Source of the DNA: an uncultured Bacillota bacterium
GTDB taxonomy: Bacteria; Bacillota; Clostridia; Peptostreptococcales; Anaerovoracaceae
NCBI GenBank assembly: GCA_958448635.1
Contig: CAUDEQ010000033.1
Coordinates: 1-20,603, forward strand
Reading direction: 5' to 3'
DNA length: 20,603 bases
Part shown: positions 7,506-16,153 of the stretch, one piece after another
Position numbering within the stretch: the stretch's first letter is position 1
How the letters are laid out: each line of letters starts with the position of its first letter
Made by a program: the position numbers and the translations under genes
The notes under the pieces: generated by a model
The model's input: only the letters and a program-made list of their open reading frames with translations
What the model was told of the DNA's origin: nothing
Database searches by the model: none

Positions 7506-8864
7506 ATGGATTCAACTAAACAGACAGCTCTCGGCACCGAGCCCGTGGGCCCGCTGCTTCTGAAGCTGGCGATACCCACCATCACCGCACAGCTGGTAAG
7601 CGTTCTTTACAACATGGTCGACAGAATGTATATAGGCCATATACCCGATGTGGGAGCTAATGCCCTCACAGGAGTCGGCGTTTGTCTACCCATCATAGTT
7701 ATCGCATCCTCCTTTGCAGCTCTTACCGCCTTCGGCGGCGCACCGAGGGCATCTATTTTTATGGGCAAAAACGAAAACGACACTGCCGAAAAGATCCTCG
7801 GCAGCTGCGCTGTGGCTGTAACAGCGGCAGGTCTGGTGATAACTGCAGTATTCCTCATATGGGGCCGCGATTTCCTGACGCTTTTCGGCGCCAGCGAAAA
7901 CACCATAGGATATGGCTGGGACTATATGCGCATTTACGCCTACGGTACCGTCTTCGTGCTGATAACACTGGGACTCAACACCTTCATAACAGCCCAGGGC
8001 TACACTATGATAAGTATGCTCAGCGTCATAATAGGTGCCGTCGCCAACATCATTCTGGATCCTATTTTCATCTTCGGCTTCGACTGGGGTGTAAAGGGCG
8101 CAGCCCTTGCAACGGTGATATCTCAGTTTCTTTCCGCCGTATGGGTGCTTAAATTTCTCTTTGGCAAGAAAACCATTCTTCGCATAAAAAAGGAAAATCT
8201 GAAGCTCGACGGAAAGATATATCTGCCATGCGTTGCATTGGGTCTCTCTCCCTTTGTAATGCAGTCGACAGAGGGGCTCATCACCATTTGCTTCAACTTC
8301 TCCCTCCTAAAATACGGCGGCGACATGGCAGTGGGCGCCATGACCATACTGTCCAGCATAATGCAGATGAGCATGCTGCCGCTGACAGGACTTTCCCAGG
8401 GCACCCAGCCCATCATAAGCTTCAACTTCGGCGCAGGGAACTACGATCGCGTCAAAAAAGCATTCTTTCTGCTGCTCAAAGCCAGCATGATATACGCACT
8501 CTTCATATGGCTGCTGTCGGTAATCACACCAAATTTGCTGGTATCAATTTTTACCTCCGATGCCGCCCTCAAGGAGTACTCCTCCCATGTCCTCAGAATA
8601 TACATGGCGTCATCTCTCCTCTTCGGCGTGCAGATCTCGTGTCAGCAGACCTTACTGGCTCTGGGAAATGCCAAAACATCGCTGTTCCTGGCAGCCCTCA
8701 GAAAGCTGATCCTTCTCATACCGCTGATATTCATTCTGCCGGCATTTATGGCACAGAAGGATATTGCAGTGTTTATGGCGGAGCCTGTTGCAGACCTGCT
8801 GGCTGTGATCACCACGGCTGCGCTGTTCTTCAGGTATTTCAGGAAGACCATATATAAGAAATGA
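7506..8864 (+). CDS. MATE family multidrug efflux transporter (MepA-like)
   Basis: A 452-residue polytopic membrane protein with about 12 predicted transmembrane helices, the standard MATE size. It exports cationic or toxic organic compounds using an H+ or Na+ gradient. Family features: the N-terminal PVGPLLLKLAIPTITAQLVS, LYNMVDRMYIGH in helix 1, ALTGVGVCLPI, LNTFITAQGYT, and LTGLSQGTQPIISFNFGAGNY in the second half, a MATE signature. These resemble the MepA branch more than NorM. Start: ATG with AGGAAGG ten bases upstream. Single-gene plus-strand unit, ending at the bidirectional terminator at 8935. Substrate cannot be read from the sequence; no dedicated regulator gene is adjacent. Confidence 0.93.
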   Translation: MDSTKQTALGTEPVGPLLLKLAIPTITAQLVSVLYNMVDRMYIGHIPDVGANALTGVGVCLPIIVIASSFAALTAFGGAPRASIFMGKNENDTAEKILGSCAVAVTAAGLVITAVFLIWGRDFLTLFGASENTIGYGWDYMRIYAYGTVFVLITLGLNTFITAQGYTMISMLSVIIGAVANIILDPIFIFGFDWGVKGAALATVISQFLSAVWVLKFLFGKKTILRIKKENLKLDGKIYLPCVALGLSPFVMQSTEGLITICFNFSLLKYGGDMAVGAMTILSSIMQMSMLPLTGLSQGTQPIISFNFGAGNYDRVKKAFFLLLKASMIYALFIWLLSVITPNLLVSIFTSDAALKEYSSHVLRIYMASSLLFGVQISCQQTLLALGNAKTSLFLAALRKLILLIPLIFILPAFMAQKDIAVFMAEPVADLLAVITTAALFFRYFRKTIYKK

Positions 8865-8934
8865 TGCGATTTCTATGTGATTTAAGAATTATCATGCAGA
8901 AGACATAATCAAATACATTAAACTATTCGAAAAA

Positions 8935-8990
8935 AACCGACCACCGGAAGTTGGATCAAAACTTCAACTTCCGGTGGTCGGTTCATGTTT
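8935..8990. terminator. Bidirectional terminator between the MATE gene and cinA
   Basis: A perfect 19-bp inverted repeat, 8935-8953 with 8965-8983, with an 11-base loop. The minus-strand read is followed by a run of T residues (complement of the A run before 8937), and the plus-strand read by CATGTTTTT. It sits 70 bases after the MATE stop and 85 bases after the cinA stop, serving both convergent units. Confidence 0.9.
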
Positions 8991-9068
8991 TTACAATTCG
9001 TTTTTTCTTTCGTCTTTTATGCTGCAAATATTGAATTCATATTTTTCGTCTCGCCATCGCCTCCTGCT

Positions 9069-10310
9069 CTAATTCCTGCCGAAAACGCATTCGTTTATCA
9101 TGTCCAGCATGTTCAGCACAGAGTAATGTCTGTTCCATTTTCTTCCGTGATTTCTCATGCCCAGCTTCCTGCAGCTGACCTTGCCGTCATACCACAGTCC
9201 TATATACACGAGGCCCACAGGCTTTTCATCCGTACCGCCTCCCGGTCCTGCAACACCTGTCACCGACACGCACACGTCGCTTCCGCTGACCTTTGCCAGT
9301 CCTTCAGCCATTTCCATGGCAGTCTCCCTGCTGACAGCACCGTACTTTTCAAGAGTCTCCGCCTTAACGCCCAGCTCCTCCATCTTGGCTCTGTTGCTGT
9401 AGGTCACCAGGCTTCTCTCGAAGCATTCGGATATTCCGGGAATATCGGTCACTGCCGCCGCAAACATTCCTCCGGTGCATGACTCGGCCGAAGACAGAGT
9501 CAGCCCTTTTTCCATCAGCTTTCCGCATACGACCTGAACCAGCTCCTGGTCATCGCAGCTGTATATATATCTGCCTATACGCTCCCTGACCTTGACCAGC
9601 ATTTCGTCCACTGCAGCCTTTGCCTCTTCCTTCGTACCCCTCTTTGAGGCTATTCGAACCGAGGCCTCGCCCTCCTTGGCATACGTTGCCAAAGTCGGAT
9701 CCGTCTGGTTGTCTATCAGATCAAGAAGGTCTGTTTCCATCTGAGATTCGCCCAGCCCGAAGGTGCGAACCATTCTGTAATATATCACGCCCTCCGACAG
9801 GCTCTGCAAAAACGGCATTACGCTTTTCTCGAACATCCTTGTCATTTCCCTCGGCGGCCCTGGCATGCATATCACGTATTTCCCGTCCTTTTCCAGGGCA
9901 AAGCCCGGCGCAGTGCCCGCATCGTTATGAAACACCACTGCTCTGGAAGGCAGAACAGCCTGCTTCTTGTTGTTCTCCGTCATGGTGCGCTTCGCTCTTT
10001 TAAAATATCCCAACAGCTCCTCCATGACATCGTCCATCATCACCAGCTCATCGCCCATCACCTGACATACGATCTCCTTCGTCATATCGTCCTGAGTAGG
10101 CCCCAGCCCTCCCGTAGTCAGTACGAGGTCGCAATCCTCCAGAGCAAGGCGTATCATATCCGCCAGCCTTCCGGCATTATCTCCCACGGTATAATGGTAC
10201 ATAACGTCGTGACCCAGCATGTTCAGCTGCCGGGAAAGATATACTGTGTTGGTATTGGTTATCTGCCCGAACAGCAGCTCAGTACCCACACTCAAAATAG
10301 CCGATTTCAT
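9069..10310 (-). CDS. cinA: CinA-family protein (nicotinamide-nucleotide amidohydrolase)
   Basis: A 413-residue two-domain CinA. The N-terminal molybdopterin-binding-like (COG1058) domain shows GTELLFGQITNTNTVYLSR (9-27) and TTGGLGPTQDD (65-75). The C-terminal PncC domain shows SAESCTGG (274-281), VTYSNRAK (302-309) and GVAGPGGGT (352-360). The C-domain deamidates nicotinamide mononucleotide in pyridine nucleotide salvage; the N-domain acts on ADP-ribose-type substrates in characterised members. Start: ATG with GGAGG eight bases upstream. It is last in the ftsK-rimO-pgsA-cinA cluster, behind a small hairpin in the 57-base gap after pgsA. recA, often next to cinA in Firmicutes, is not downstream here. 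Confidence 0.95.
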   Translation of the reverse strand: MKSAILSVGTELLFGQITNTNTVYLSRQLNMLGHDVMYHYTVGDNAGRLADMIRLALEDCDLVLTTGGLGPTQDDMTKEIVCQVMGDELVMMDDVMEELLGYFKRAKRTMTENNKKQAVLPSRAVVFHNDAGTAPGFALEKDGKYVICMPGPPREMTRMFEKSVMPFLQSLSEGVIYYRMVRTFGLGESQMETDLLDLIDNQTDPTLATYAKEGEASVRIASKRGTKEEAKAAVDEMLVKVRERIGRYIYSCDDQELVQVVCGKLMEKGLTLSSAESCTGGMFAAAVTDIPGISECFERSLVTYSNRAKMEELGVKAETLEKYGAVSRETAMEMAEGLAKVSGSDVCVSVTGVAGPGGGTDEKPVGLVYIGLWYDGKVSCRKLGMRNHGRKWNRHYSVLNMLDMINECVFGRN

Positions 10311-10340
10311 AATCTATCCTCCAAAATCCATATTCCAAAC

Positions 10341-10361
10341 AAAAGAGGGCTGACCGCCCTC
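10341..10361 (-). terminator. Small hairpin between pgsA and cinA (partial terminator or attenuator)
   Basis: On the minus strand GAGGGC-GGTCA-GCCCTC (10361-10345) is followed by TTTTGTTT. It has the form of a short intrinsic terminator. Only about 30 bases separate it from the cinA start, too few for a separate promoter, so cinA is probably expressed by read-through and at a lower level than the upstream genes. Confidence 0.65.
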
Positions 10362-10367
10362 CCGATA

Positions 10368-10901
10368 TTACATAGAAAACAACTGTCTGTTCTTTACGAT
10401 ATACTCTACGCCCGATATTACGGTCATGATCAGAGCCAGCCACAGGAACACCATGTCCATAGGCAGCTCAAAGCTCAGCATGCTGAAAGGCCAGTTTTCC
10501 AGAAGCAGCAGAGGTATGGCTATCATCTGTGTTATCGTCTTTATCTTTCCGGTGGTTCCTGCTGCGATGACTATGCCCTGTGCCGCAGCCACCTGCCTCA
10601 TTCCTGTGATGATAAACTCTCTTCCCAGAATCACTATGACCATCCAGCCTGCCACATCTCCCACCTGTACCAGGCAGAGCAGAGCCGACATGACCAGCAG
10701 CTTGTCTGCCAGCGGGTCCATCAGCTTTCCAAAGTTGGTCACCAAATTGTACTTTCTGGCAATGTGCCCGTCCAACATATCCGTCAGCGCTGCAAGTATG
10801 AATATTACGGCTGCTGCGTAGTTATACCCCATCAGAAACACCACAATGAATACAGGTATGGCCAGTATCCTTCCCATCGTCAGTTTATTTGGCAAATTCA
10901 T
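10368..10901 (-). CDS. pgsA: CDP-diacylglycerol-glycerol-3-phosphate 3-phosphatidyltransferase
   Basis: Phosphatidylglycerophosphate synthase makes the first committed intermediate of phosphatidylglycerol and cardiolipin at the membrane. The 177-residue product has the complete CDP-alcohol phosphotransferase motif D-G-x2-A-R-x8-G-x3-D-x3-D at residues 44-66, preceded by NLPNKLTMGRI, typical of PgsA. About four hydrophobic membrane segments follow. Its ribosome binding site GGAGGAG lies inside the last codons of rimO and the ATG comes one base after the rimO stop, so the two are translationally linked. A paralogous CDP-alcohol transferase is possible, but the context (rimO-pgsA-cinA) strongly supports PgsA. 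Confidence 0.94.
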   Translation of the reverse strand: MNLPNKLTMGRILAIPVFIVVFLMGYNYAAAVIFILAALTDMLDGHIARKYNLVTNFGKLMDPLADKLLVMSALLCLVQVGDVAGWMVIVILGREFIITGMRQVAAAQGIVIAAGTTGKIKTITQMIAIPLLLLENWPFSMLSFELPMDMVFLWLALIMTVISGVEYIVKNRQLFSM

Positions 10902-10902
10902 A

Positions 10903-12252
10903 TTACTCCTCCATTCTGCCCGTCAAGTCATAATCAAATGCATCGTCTATACGCACACTTACCATATCTCCGGGCGCAAGCTTTCTGTCTGAATCGAATA
11001 TCACGGTATTATCTATTTCAGGAGCGTCGTACATCGTTCTTCCCATGTACGCTCCCTCTTGATCCTCGCCATCCACCATGACGGTCATGATATTTCCCAC
11101 CTTTTCCTCGTTTACTTCCCGGGAAATATCAAGCTGCCTCCTCATGACGGCATCAAGTCTCACGGCCTTCACATCCTCATCGATCTGATCCTCCATGTCT
11201 CCGGCGACCGTTCCCTCCTCACGGGAATATGCGAATACGCCCAGCCTTTCAAAACGTGTCTCCTCCACGAAGTCGATGAGCTCCTCAAAGTCCTCCTCAG
11301 TTTCTCCCGGAAATCCCACGATCATCGTTGTTCTGATGTGTATGTCAGGCATGGCGCTGCGAAGCCTTGCGATGGTATCCCTGATGCTTGCCGAGGTCGA
11401 ATGTCTGTTCATCCTGCTGAGGACCCTGTCGGAAATATGCTGAAGCGGGATATCTATGTAGTTGCAGATTTTTTCCTCAGAGGCCATAACCTCTATCAGC
11501 TCATCTGTTATCTTATCCTCATAGCAGTACATGAGCCTTATCCATTTCAGGCCGTCTATCCTGCAAAGGGCTCTCAAAAGCTCCGGCAGGCGCAGTCTTC
11601 CGTAGAGGTCTCTTCCGTACTCCGTAACGTCCTGAGCGATGAGCATTATCTCCCTGCAGCCCTTTTCAGCCAGCACTTCCGCCTCGTTTATGATGCTTTC
11701 GAAGGGTCTGCTCCTGTATCCTCCCCTTATCTGAGGTATCACGCAGTAGGCGCAGCAGTTGTTGCAGCCCTCGGCTATACGTAAAGTGGCGCTGTACGGA
11801 TTATCTTCCAGCTTTCTGGCCGAAAACTCTTGGAATGACGACGGCTGACAGCTGAATGCCTTGGCTCTCTGCCCCTTTTGCAGCTCCTTTACCATCCGGG
11901 GCAGCTTCTCGTAGTCATTCACGCCCAGGAAAATGTCCACCTCCGGCATTTCCTCAAAGAGCTCGCTGCCATACCGCTGCGAGAGGCAGCCTGAAACCAC
12001 CAGGACTCTGTCACCACATGCTTCATCTCCCAACGCCCTGCTGCTTTCCTCCTTGAAGCGTATCATATCGAATATCCTGTCTATGGACTCCTTCTTGGCG
12101 TCATTTATAAATCCGCAGGTATTGACCAGGATCACGTCTGCATCGCCAAGCTCTCCTGTCAGCTCCATACCTGCCTTTTCCCAGATGCCCCCTATACCTT
12201 CCGAATCATTGAAGTTCTTAGGACATCCCAGTGTTTCAATATACAGTTTCAT
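10903..12252 (-). CDS. rimO: Ribosomal protein S12 methylthiotransferase RimO
   Basis: A radical-SAM enzyme that methylthiolates an aspartate of ribosomal protein S12. The 449 residues are close to the usual length. The N-terminal domain has LGCPKNFNDSE (8-18) and the three cluster cysteines C10, C46 and C89. The radical-SAM CxxxCxxC is at C163, C167 and C170 (EGCNNCCAYC). A TRAM-like domain ends the protein (GAYMGRTMYDAPEIDNTV). The LGCPKN form of the first motif separates RimO from MiaB. The start ATG shares its A with the ftsK stop (TAATG), indicating translational coupling to ftsK. Confidence 0.95.
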   Translation of the reverse strand: MKLYIETLGCPKNFNDSEGIGGIWEKAGMELTGELGDADVILVNTCGFINDAKKESIDRIFDMIRFKEESSRALGDEACGDRVLVVSGCLSQRYGSELFEEMPEVDIFLGVNDYEKLPRMVKELQKGQRAKAFSCQPSSFQEFSARKLEDNPYSATLRIAEGCNNCCAYCVIPQIRGGYRSRPFESIINEAEVLAEKGCREIMLIAQDVTEYGRDLYGRLRLPELLRALCRIDGLKWIRLMYCYEDKITDELIEVMASEEKICNYIDIPLQHISDRVLSRMNRHSTSASIRDTIARLRSAMPDIHIRTTMIVGFPGETEEDFEELIDFVEETRFERLGVFAYSREEGTVAGDMEDQIDEDVKAVRLDAVMRRQLDISREVNEEKVGNIMTVMVDGEDQEGAYMGRTMYDAPEIDNTVIFDSDRKLAPGDMVSVRIDDAFDYDLTGRMEE

Positions 12253-14846
12253 TATTCTTCCATATCCTCTGTGCTTGTTTTCATGAATTCCAGCTCTTCT
12301 TCGGAAATCAGAACATTTCTCGGTCTGCTTCCGTCGGACGGACCTACTATCTGTCTGTCCTCCATCATATCTATGATACGGGCAGCTCTGTTGTATCCGA
12401 TCCTGAATCTGCGCTGAAGCATCGACACCGATGCCTGCTGAGCCTGCACCACCAGCTCGATGGCCTCAGGAAGCAGCTCGTCCTCCAGATCTCTGTTGCC
12501 CTTTTCGGCGTCGGGAACGTTGGCTCTTTCTATTGAGTCCATAACGCTGTCGGCATACTCCACATCTTCAACCTGTGACTTGACGAAGGCTATCACATCG
12601 CGTACCTCCGAGTCTGAAATGAATGTTCCCTGAACTCGCTTAGGCTTGCCGCTTCCCAGCGGATTGAACAGCATATCGCCCTTTCCCACCAGCTTCTCGG
12701 CACCTGCCATGTCCAGGATCGTTCTGGAGTCAAACTGCGATGAAACGGCGAAGGCTATTCTGGAAGGTATGTTGGCCTTGATCACTCCCGTTATCACATC
12801 CACAGACGGACGCTGGGTAGCTACTATCAGGTGCATACCTGCAGCTCTGGCCTTCTGTGCCAGCCTGCATATGGACTCCTCCACCTGCGACGGCGCCGCC
12901 ATCATCAAATCTGCCAGCTCATCTATTATTATTACCACCTGAGGCATCACAGCCTCTTCATCGCCTTTTTCACGCATGGTTCTGTTGTAGCTTGCCAGCT
13001 CTCTTACGCCTTCCTCGGCGAACTTCCTGTATCTGTCGTCCATTTCGGCAACTGCCCAGTTGAGGGCGGCGGCAGCCTTAACAGGCTCCGTCACAACAGG
13101 AATGAGAAGGTGCGGTATGCCGCTGTAATTGGCAAGCTCCACCACCTTGGGGTCTATCAGCACCAGCTTGACCTCATCAGGCCTTGCCTTGTAGAGAATG
13201 CTGGTTATTATACTGTTTATGCACACGCTCTTACCTGAGCCTGTGGAGCCGGCTATCAGCAGATGAGGCATGGATTTCAAATCGGCAACTATGGCCTTGC
13301 CTGCGATATCCTTACCGACTGCGAAGGTTATCTTCGACTCCGATTTTCTGAACTCCGCAGAATCTATTATTTCCCGGATCGTTACCATGTTGATCCTGTC
13401 GTTTTCTATCTCGATGCCTACAGCCGGCTTGCCGGGTATAGGCGCTTCTATCCTTATGCTTCTGGCCTCCATGTTCAGGGCGATATCATCGGCAAGATTT
13501 TTGATGCTCTTCACCTTTACGCCGCTGTCAGGGTGCACCTCGTACCTGGTTACCGCCGGTCCCTGAGTCACGTTGGTCACCGAAGCCGATATGTTGAAGC
13601 TGTGAAGAGTATCCTCCAGCTTGATTGCCTTTGCCCTTAGGGTGTTTTCATCCTCCATTCTGCCTGAAGCAGCCTTAGACGCCTTCTTGAGGATATCCAC
13701 CGGTGGGAATTTGTAGCTTTCCGATGATGACAGCGTTATGTTGAAATCATCTTCCTTCAATGTGGCCTTGGCAGCTTCGGATTTAGTCAGCTTTTCCTCC
13801 ATGGCCTTAGGCGAAAATCCTCCCACGATCACAGGCTCCTTTGTAAAGGCATCAGCCTCCGGCGATGCGATTTCCGTCTCTTCCGTCACCTTTTTTCTAT
13901 GTCGCTTCGGCTTTTCCTTGTCCTCTCCCAGTGAAAAGTCCAGAGGCTCCTCCTTGGGCTCGTCCTTTCCGTAAACCCGGTCATCGCTGCTCATGTACCC
14001 CATGATCTTTCGCTGTCTGTCCGTCAGTCTGTCCGTCATCATGGTGCCTGCGGCAGCCTCTCCGAAAGCATTGGTGCTGTGAGTATCCTTTTCCATCATC
14101 ATCTGCAGCTGTTGGTTTCTCAGCTCGTTTTCGCGAGCCTTTTCCATGCGGCGCTCCTCCTTGGACTCGGCTCTGGCATTTTTCCTGTCTCTGGCCTTCT
14201 CAAGAAATCTCGATACAGGTGTGTTCATCAGAAGCAGCAGACATATTATTATCACCACCGTGGATAATATGTAAAGCCCCGGTATGCCTATGAGTCTGAC
14301 AATCAGCTTTCCTGCCGTCATGCCGAAAAGTCCGCCGTCGTCCAGCACCATACCGTTGTTGTAATGCATCGCCATCTTGAACATTCCCTCGTTCAGTACT
14401 GCTTCATCGATGAATCTTCCTGAATTTATCAGGGAGATCATGAGAAATATTATCGCCAGAAGGATCACGGACTTGACGCCTGCCTGTATCGTCTTTTTAG
14501 TGAACAGCAATATGCCGTATATTATAAAATAATACGGAAGTATGTACGCCGCAAATCCGAACAGTCCCTTGAAGAACTGCGACAGACCTGTACCCAGAGC
14601 GCCTGCCACCGAAGTATTGAAGGCTATAGCCAGGAATATACCCACGGCGATTACCAGTATCGCAATGATCTCATCCTTCACCCTGCTGTTTATCCTGCCC
14701 TCTGACGCCTTGGCAGCGCCTGTCTTACCCTGCGCTGCAGCCTTTCCTGCCGATGCTCTTGCCGATGTCCTCGGCTTTGCAGAAGCTTTACTGTTTTTAT
14801 TTTTACTTCCCGGAGGTCTTCCGGGCTTTCTCCTAGTCCCAGACAT
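12252..14846 (-). CDS. ftsK: DNA translocase FtsK/SpoIIIE
   Basis: A membrane-anchored hexameric ATPase that pumps DNA through the division or sporulation septum. The 864-residue product has a basic Lys/Ala-rich cytoplasmic tail (1-55), about four transmembrane segments between 58 and 208, a charged linker (210-370), the alpha/beta motor with Walker A GSTGSGKS (533-540) and Walker B VVIIIDE (637-643), ATQRPSVDVITG, and a C-terminal winged-helix gamma domain (790-850, QRRFRIGYNRAARIIDMME) that reads polarity sequences. Start: ATG with AAAGGAAA upstream. It heads the rimO-pgsA-cinA cluster and is divergent from asd across a 175-base gap. FtsK versus SpoIIIE cannot be decided by sequence alone. 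Confidence 0.96.
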   Translation of the reverse strand: MSGTRRKPGRPPGSKNKNSKASAKPRTSARASAGKAAAQGKTGAAKASEGRINSRVKDEIIAILVIAVGIFLAIAFNTSVAGALGTGLSQFFKGLFGFAAYILPYYFIIYGILLFTKKTIQAGVKSVILLAIIFLMISLINSGRFIDEAVLNEGMFKMAMHYNNGMVLDDGGLFGMTAGKLIVRLIGIPGLYILSTVVIIICLLLLMNTPVSRFLEKARDRKNARAESKEERRMEKARENELRNQQLQMMMEKDTHSTNAFGEAAAGTMMTDRLTDRQRKIMGYMSSDDRVYGKDEPKEEPLDFSLGEDKEKPKRHRKKVTEETEIASPEADAFTKEPVIVGGFSPKAMEEKLTKSEAAKATLKEDDFNITLSSSESYKFPPVDILKKASKAASGRMEDENTLRAKAIKLEDTLHSFNISASVTNVTQGPAVTRYEVHPDSGVKVKSIKNLADDIALNMEARSIRIEAPIPGKPAVGIEIENDRINMVTIREIIDSAEFRKSESKITFAVGKDIAGKAIVADLKSMPHLLIAGSTGSGKSVCINSIITSILYKARPDEVKLVLIDPKVVELANYSGIPHLLIPVVTEPVKAAAALNWAVAEMDDRYRKFAEEGVRELASYNRTMREKGDEEAVMPQVVIIIDELADLMMAAPSQVEESICRLAQKARAAGMHLIVATQRPSVDVITGVIKANIPSRIAFAVSSQFDSRTILDMAGAEKLVGKGDMLFNPLGSGKPKRVQGTFISDSEVRDVIAFVKSQVEDVEYADSVMDSIERANVPDAEKGNRDLEDELLPEAIELVVQAQQASVSMLQRRFRIGYNRAARIIDMMEDRQIVGPSDGSRPRNVLISEEELEFMKTSTEDMEE

Positions 14847-14884
14847 ATTTTTCCTTTCCCGTCTTTATTTCATACATAATAAAT

Positions 14885-14913
14885 TGTATCACAAATAACA
14901 TATAAATGATACA
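14885..14913. repeat. Inverted repeat in the ftsK-asd intergenic region
   Basis: TGTATCA (14885-14891) and TGATACA (14907-14913) form 7-bp perfect arms 15 bases apart. On the minus strand the left arm overlaps a candidate ftsK -10 (TACAAT, 14888-14883), so this may be a protein-binding site at the ftsK promoter. The matching -35 is poor. Confidence 0.35.
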
Positions 14914-14964
14914 TTAAATAAATTGACTGTTGCCCTTTACTTTTAGGGGGTCACGGTGGTACAA

Positions 14965-14993
14965 TTGACAATGTATATTATTTTGAACACAAT
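14965..14993 (+). promoter_or_regulatory. Candidate promoter of asd
   Basis: A perfect -35 TTGACA (14965-14970) lies 17 bases before a weak -10 CACAAT (14988-14993). This gives a leader of about 20 bases to the AGGAGGT site (15009-15015) and the ATG at 15022. An alternative -10 TACAAT just upstream with a poor -35 (TTTACT) cannot be excluded. No room remains for a lysine riboswitch. Confidence 0.55.
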
Positions 14994-15021
14994 TAAACAT
15001 TAACATACAGGAGGTCATTTT

Positions 15022-16029
15022 ATGAACAGAAAACCCAATATAGCTGTAGTTGGAGCGACAGGAGTTGTGGGCTCTACATTTTTGAAGGTTCTTGAGGAAA
15101 GAGATTTTCCTTTCGAGAACATCTATTTCATGGCATCGGCCAAGTCGGCCGGCAAGAAGCTTCCTTTCAAGGGGAAGGAATACATAGTCGAAGAGCTTAC
15201 CGAGCACTCCTTTGATAAGCCTATAGATATCGCCCTGTTTTCGGCAGGCGGCGGTACCAGTGAAAAATTCGCACCTATTGCGGCAGAGCACGGCGTAGTT
15301 GTTGTGGACAACAGCAGCCAGTGGAGAATGGACGAGAATGTTCCCCTCGTCGTTCCTGAAGTAAATCCTCAGGATATCGCATGGAACAAAGGAATCATCG
15401 CCAACCCCAACTGCTCCACGATACAGGCGATGGTTGCCTTGAAGCCTCTCTACGACAAATACGGCATCAAGAGAATAGTATACTCCACATATCAGGCTGT
15501 ATCCGGCTCAGGTGTCAAGGGAATAAATGATCTTAAGAACGGCCTTGCCGGAAAGGACGACGAGCTTCAGGCATATGCACATCCTATCGCAGGAAACTGC
15601 CTGCCTCATATAGACGTGTTTACGGAAAACGGCTACACCAAGGAAGAAATGAAGATGATAAATGAAACCCACAAGATCCTCGGTGACGACGATATCAAGG
15701 TAACGGCCACCACAGTAAGAGTTCCTGTATTCGACTCCCACAGCGAATCCATCAATATCGAGCTGGAAAAGCCATTTGAGCTGGTGGACGTGGTCGAGCT
15801 GTTTAAAAACTCTCCGGGAATCATCGTGCAGGACGATGTTGCCAATAATGTTTACCCTCTGGCAAGGGAGGCTGCCGGCACCGACGAGGTATACGTGGGA
15901 CGTATCAGACGTGACTTCTCAGTTGAAAACGGTCTCAACATCTGGGTCGTTGCAGACAACATCAGAAAGGGTGCCGCAACCAATACGGTGCAGATCGCAG
16001 AACAGCTGCTGAAGATCATGGAAGACTAA
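15022..16029 (+). CDS. asd: Aspartate-semialdehyde dehydrogenase
   Basis: Catalyses NADPH-dependent reduction of aspartyl phosphate to aspartate semialdehyde, the branch point to lysine/diaminopimelate, threonine and methionine. The 335-residue product has the nucleotide-binding VVGATGVVGSTFLKVL (9-24), the active-site cysteine C131 in NPNCSTIQ, the substrate-binding region YQAVSGSGVKG (157-167), and the catalytic His240 in RVPVFDSHSESI. Start: ATG with AGGAGGT six bases upstream. Monocistronic: it has its own promoter and a strong terminator, with divergent ftsK upstream and a convergent P-type ATPase downstream. No dapA or dapB gene is adjacent. Confidence 0.97.
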   Translation: MNRKPNIAVVGATGVVGSTFLKVLEERDFPFENIYFMASAKSAGKKLPFKGKEYIVEELTEHSFDKPIDIALFSAGGGTSEKFAPIAAEHGVVVVDNSSQWRMDENVPLVVPEVNPQDIAWNKGIIANPNCSTIQAMVALKPLYDKYGIKRIVYSTYQAVSGSGVKGINDLKNGLAGKDDELQAYAHPIAGNCLPHIDVFTENGYTKEEMKMINETHKILGDDDIKVTATTVRVPVFDSHSESINIELEKPFELVDVVELFKNSPGIIVQDDVANNVYPLAREAAGTDEVYVGRIRRDFSVENGLNIWVVADNIRKGAATNTVQIAEQLLKIMED

Positions 16030-16068
16030 CTCGTGCAGCGTGGATAAATCTTCTAACATTACATAAAT

Positions 16069-16109
16069 AAAGAGTGCATAGGAAGCATCTTCCCTCATGC
16101 ACTCTTTTT
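16069..16109. terminator. Terminator of asd, probably bidirectional
   Basis: An 11-bp arm AAAGAGTGCAT (16069-16079) pairs with 16097-16107, with an inner 5-bp stem (16081-16085 with 16089-16093). The plus strand ends in TTTTT and the minus strand in TTTATTT. It lies 40 bases past the asd stop and 45 bases past the convergent ATPase stop. Confidence 0.85.
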
Positions 16110-16153
16110 ATTGCCTGAATATATTGAACCGGCGTCATTTACTGCAAATCAGT

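Noticed and set aside
14946..14962. GGTGGTAC upstream of asd, resembling the T-box core.
   Set aside because: No specifier stem, no full T-box sequence and no terminator follow, and the candidate asd promoter lies downstream of it.
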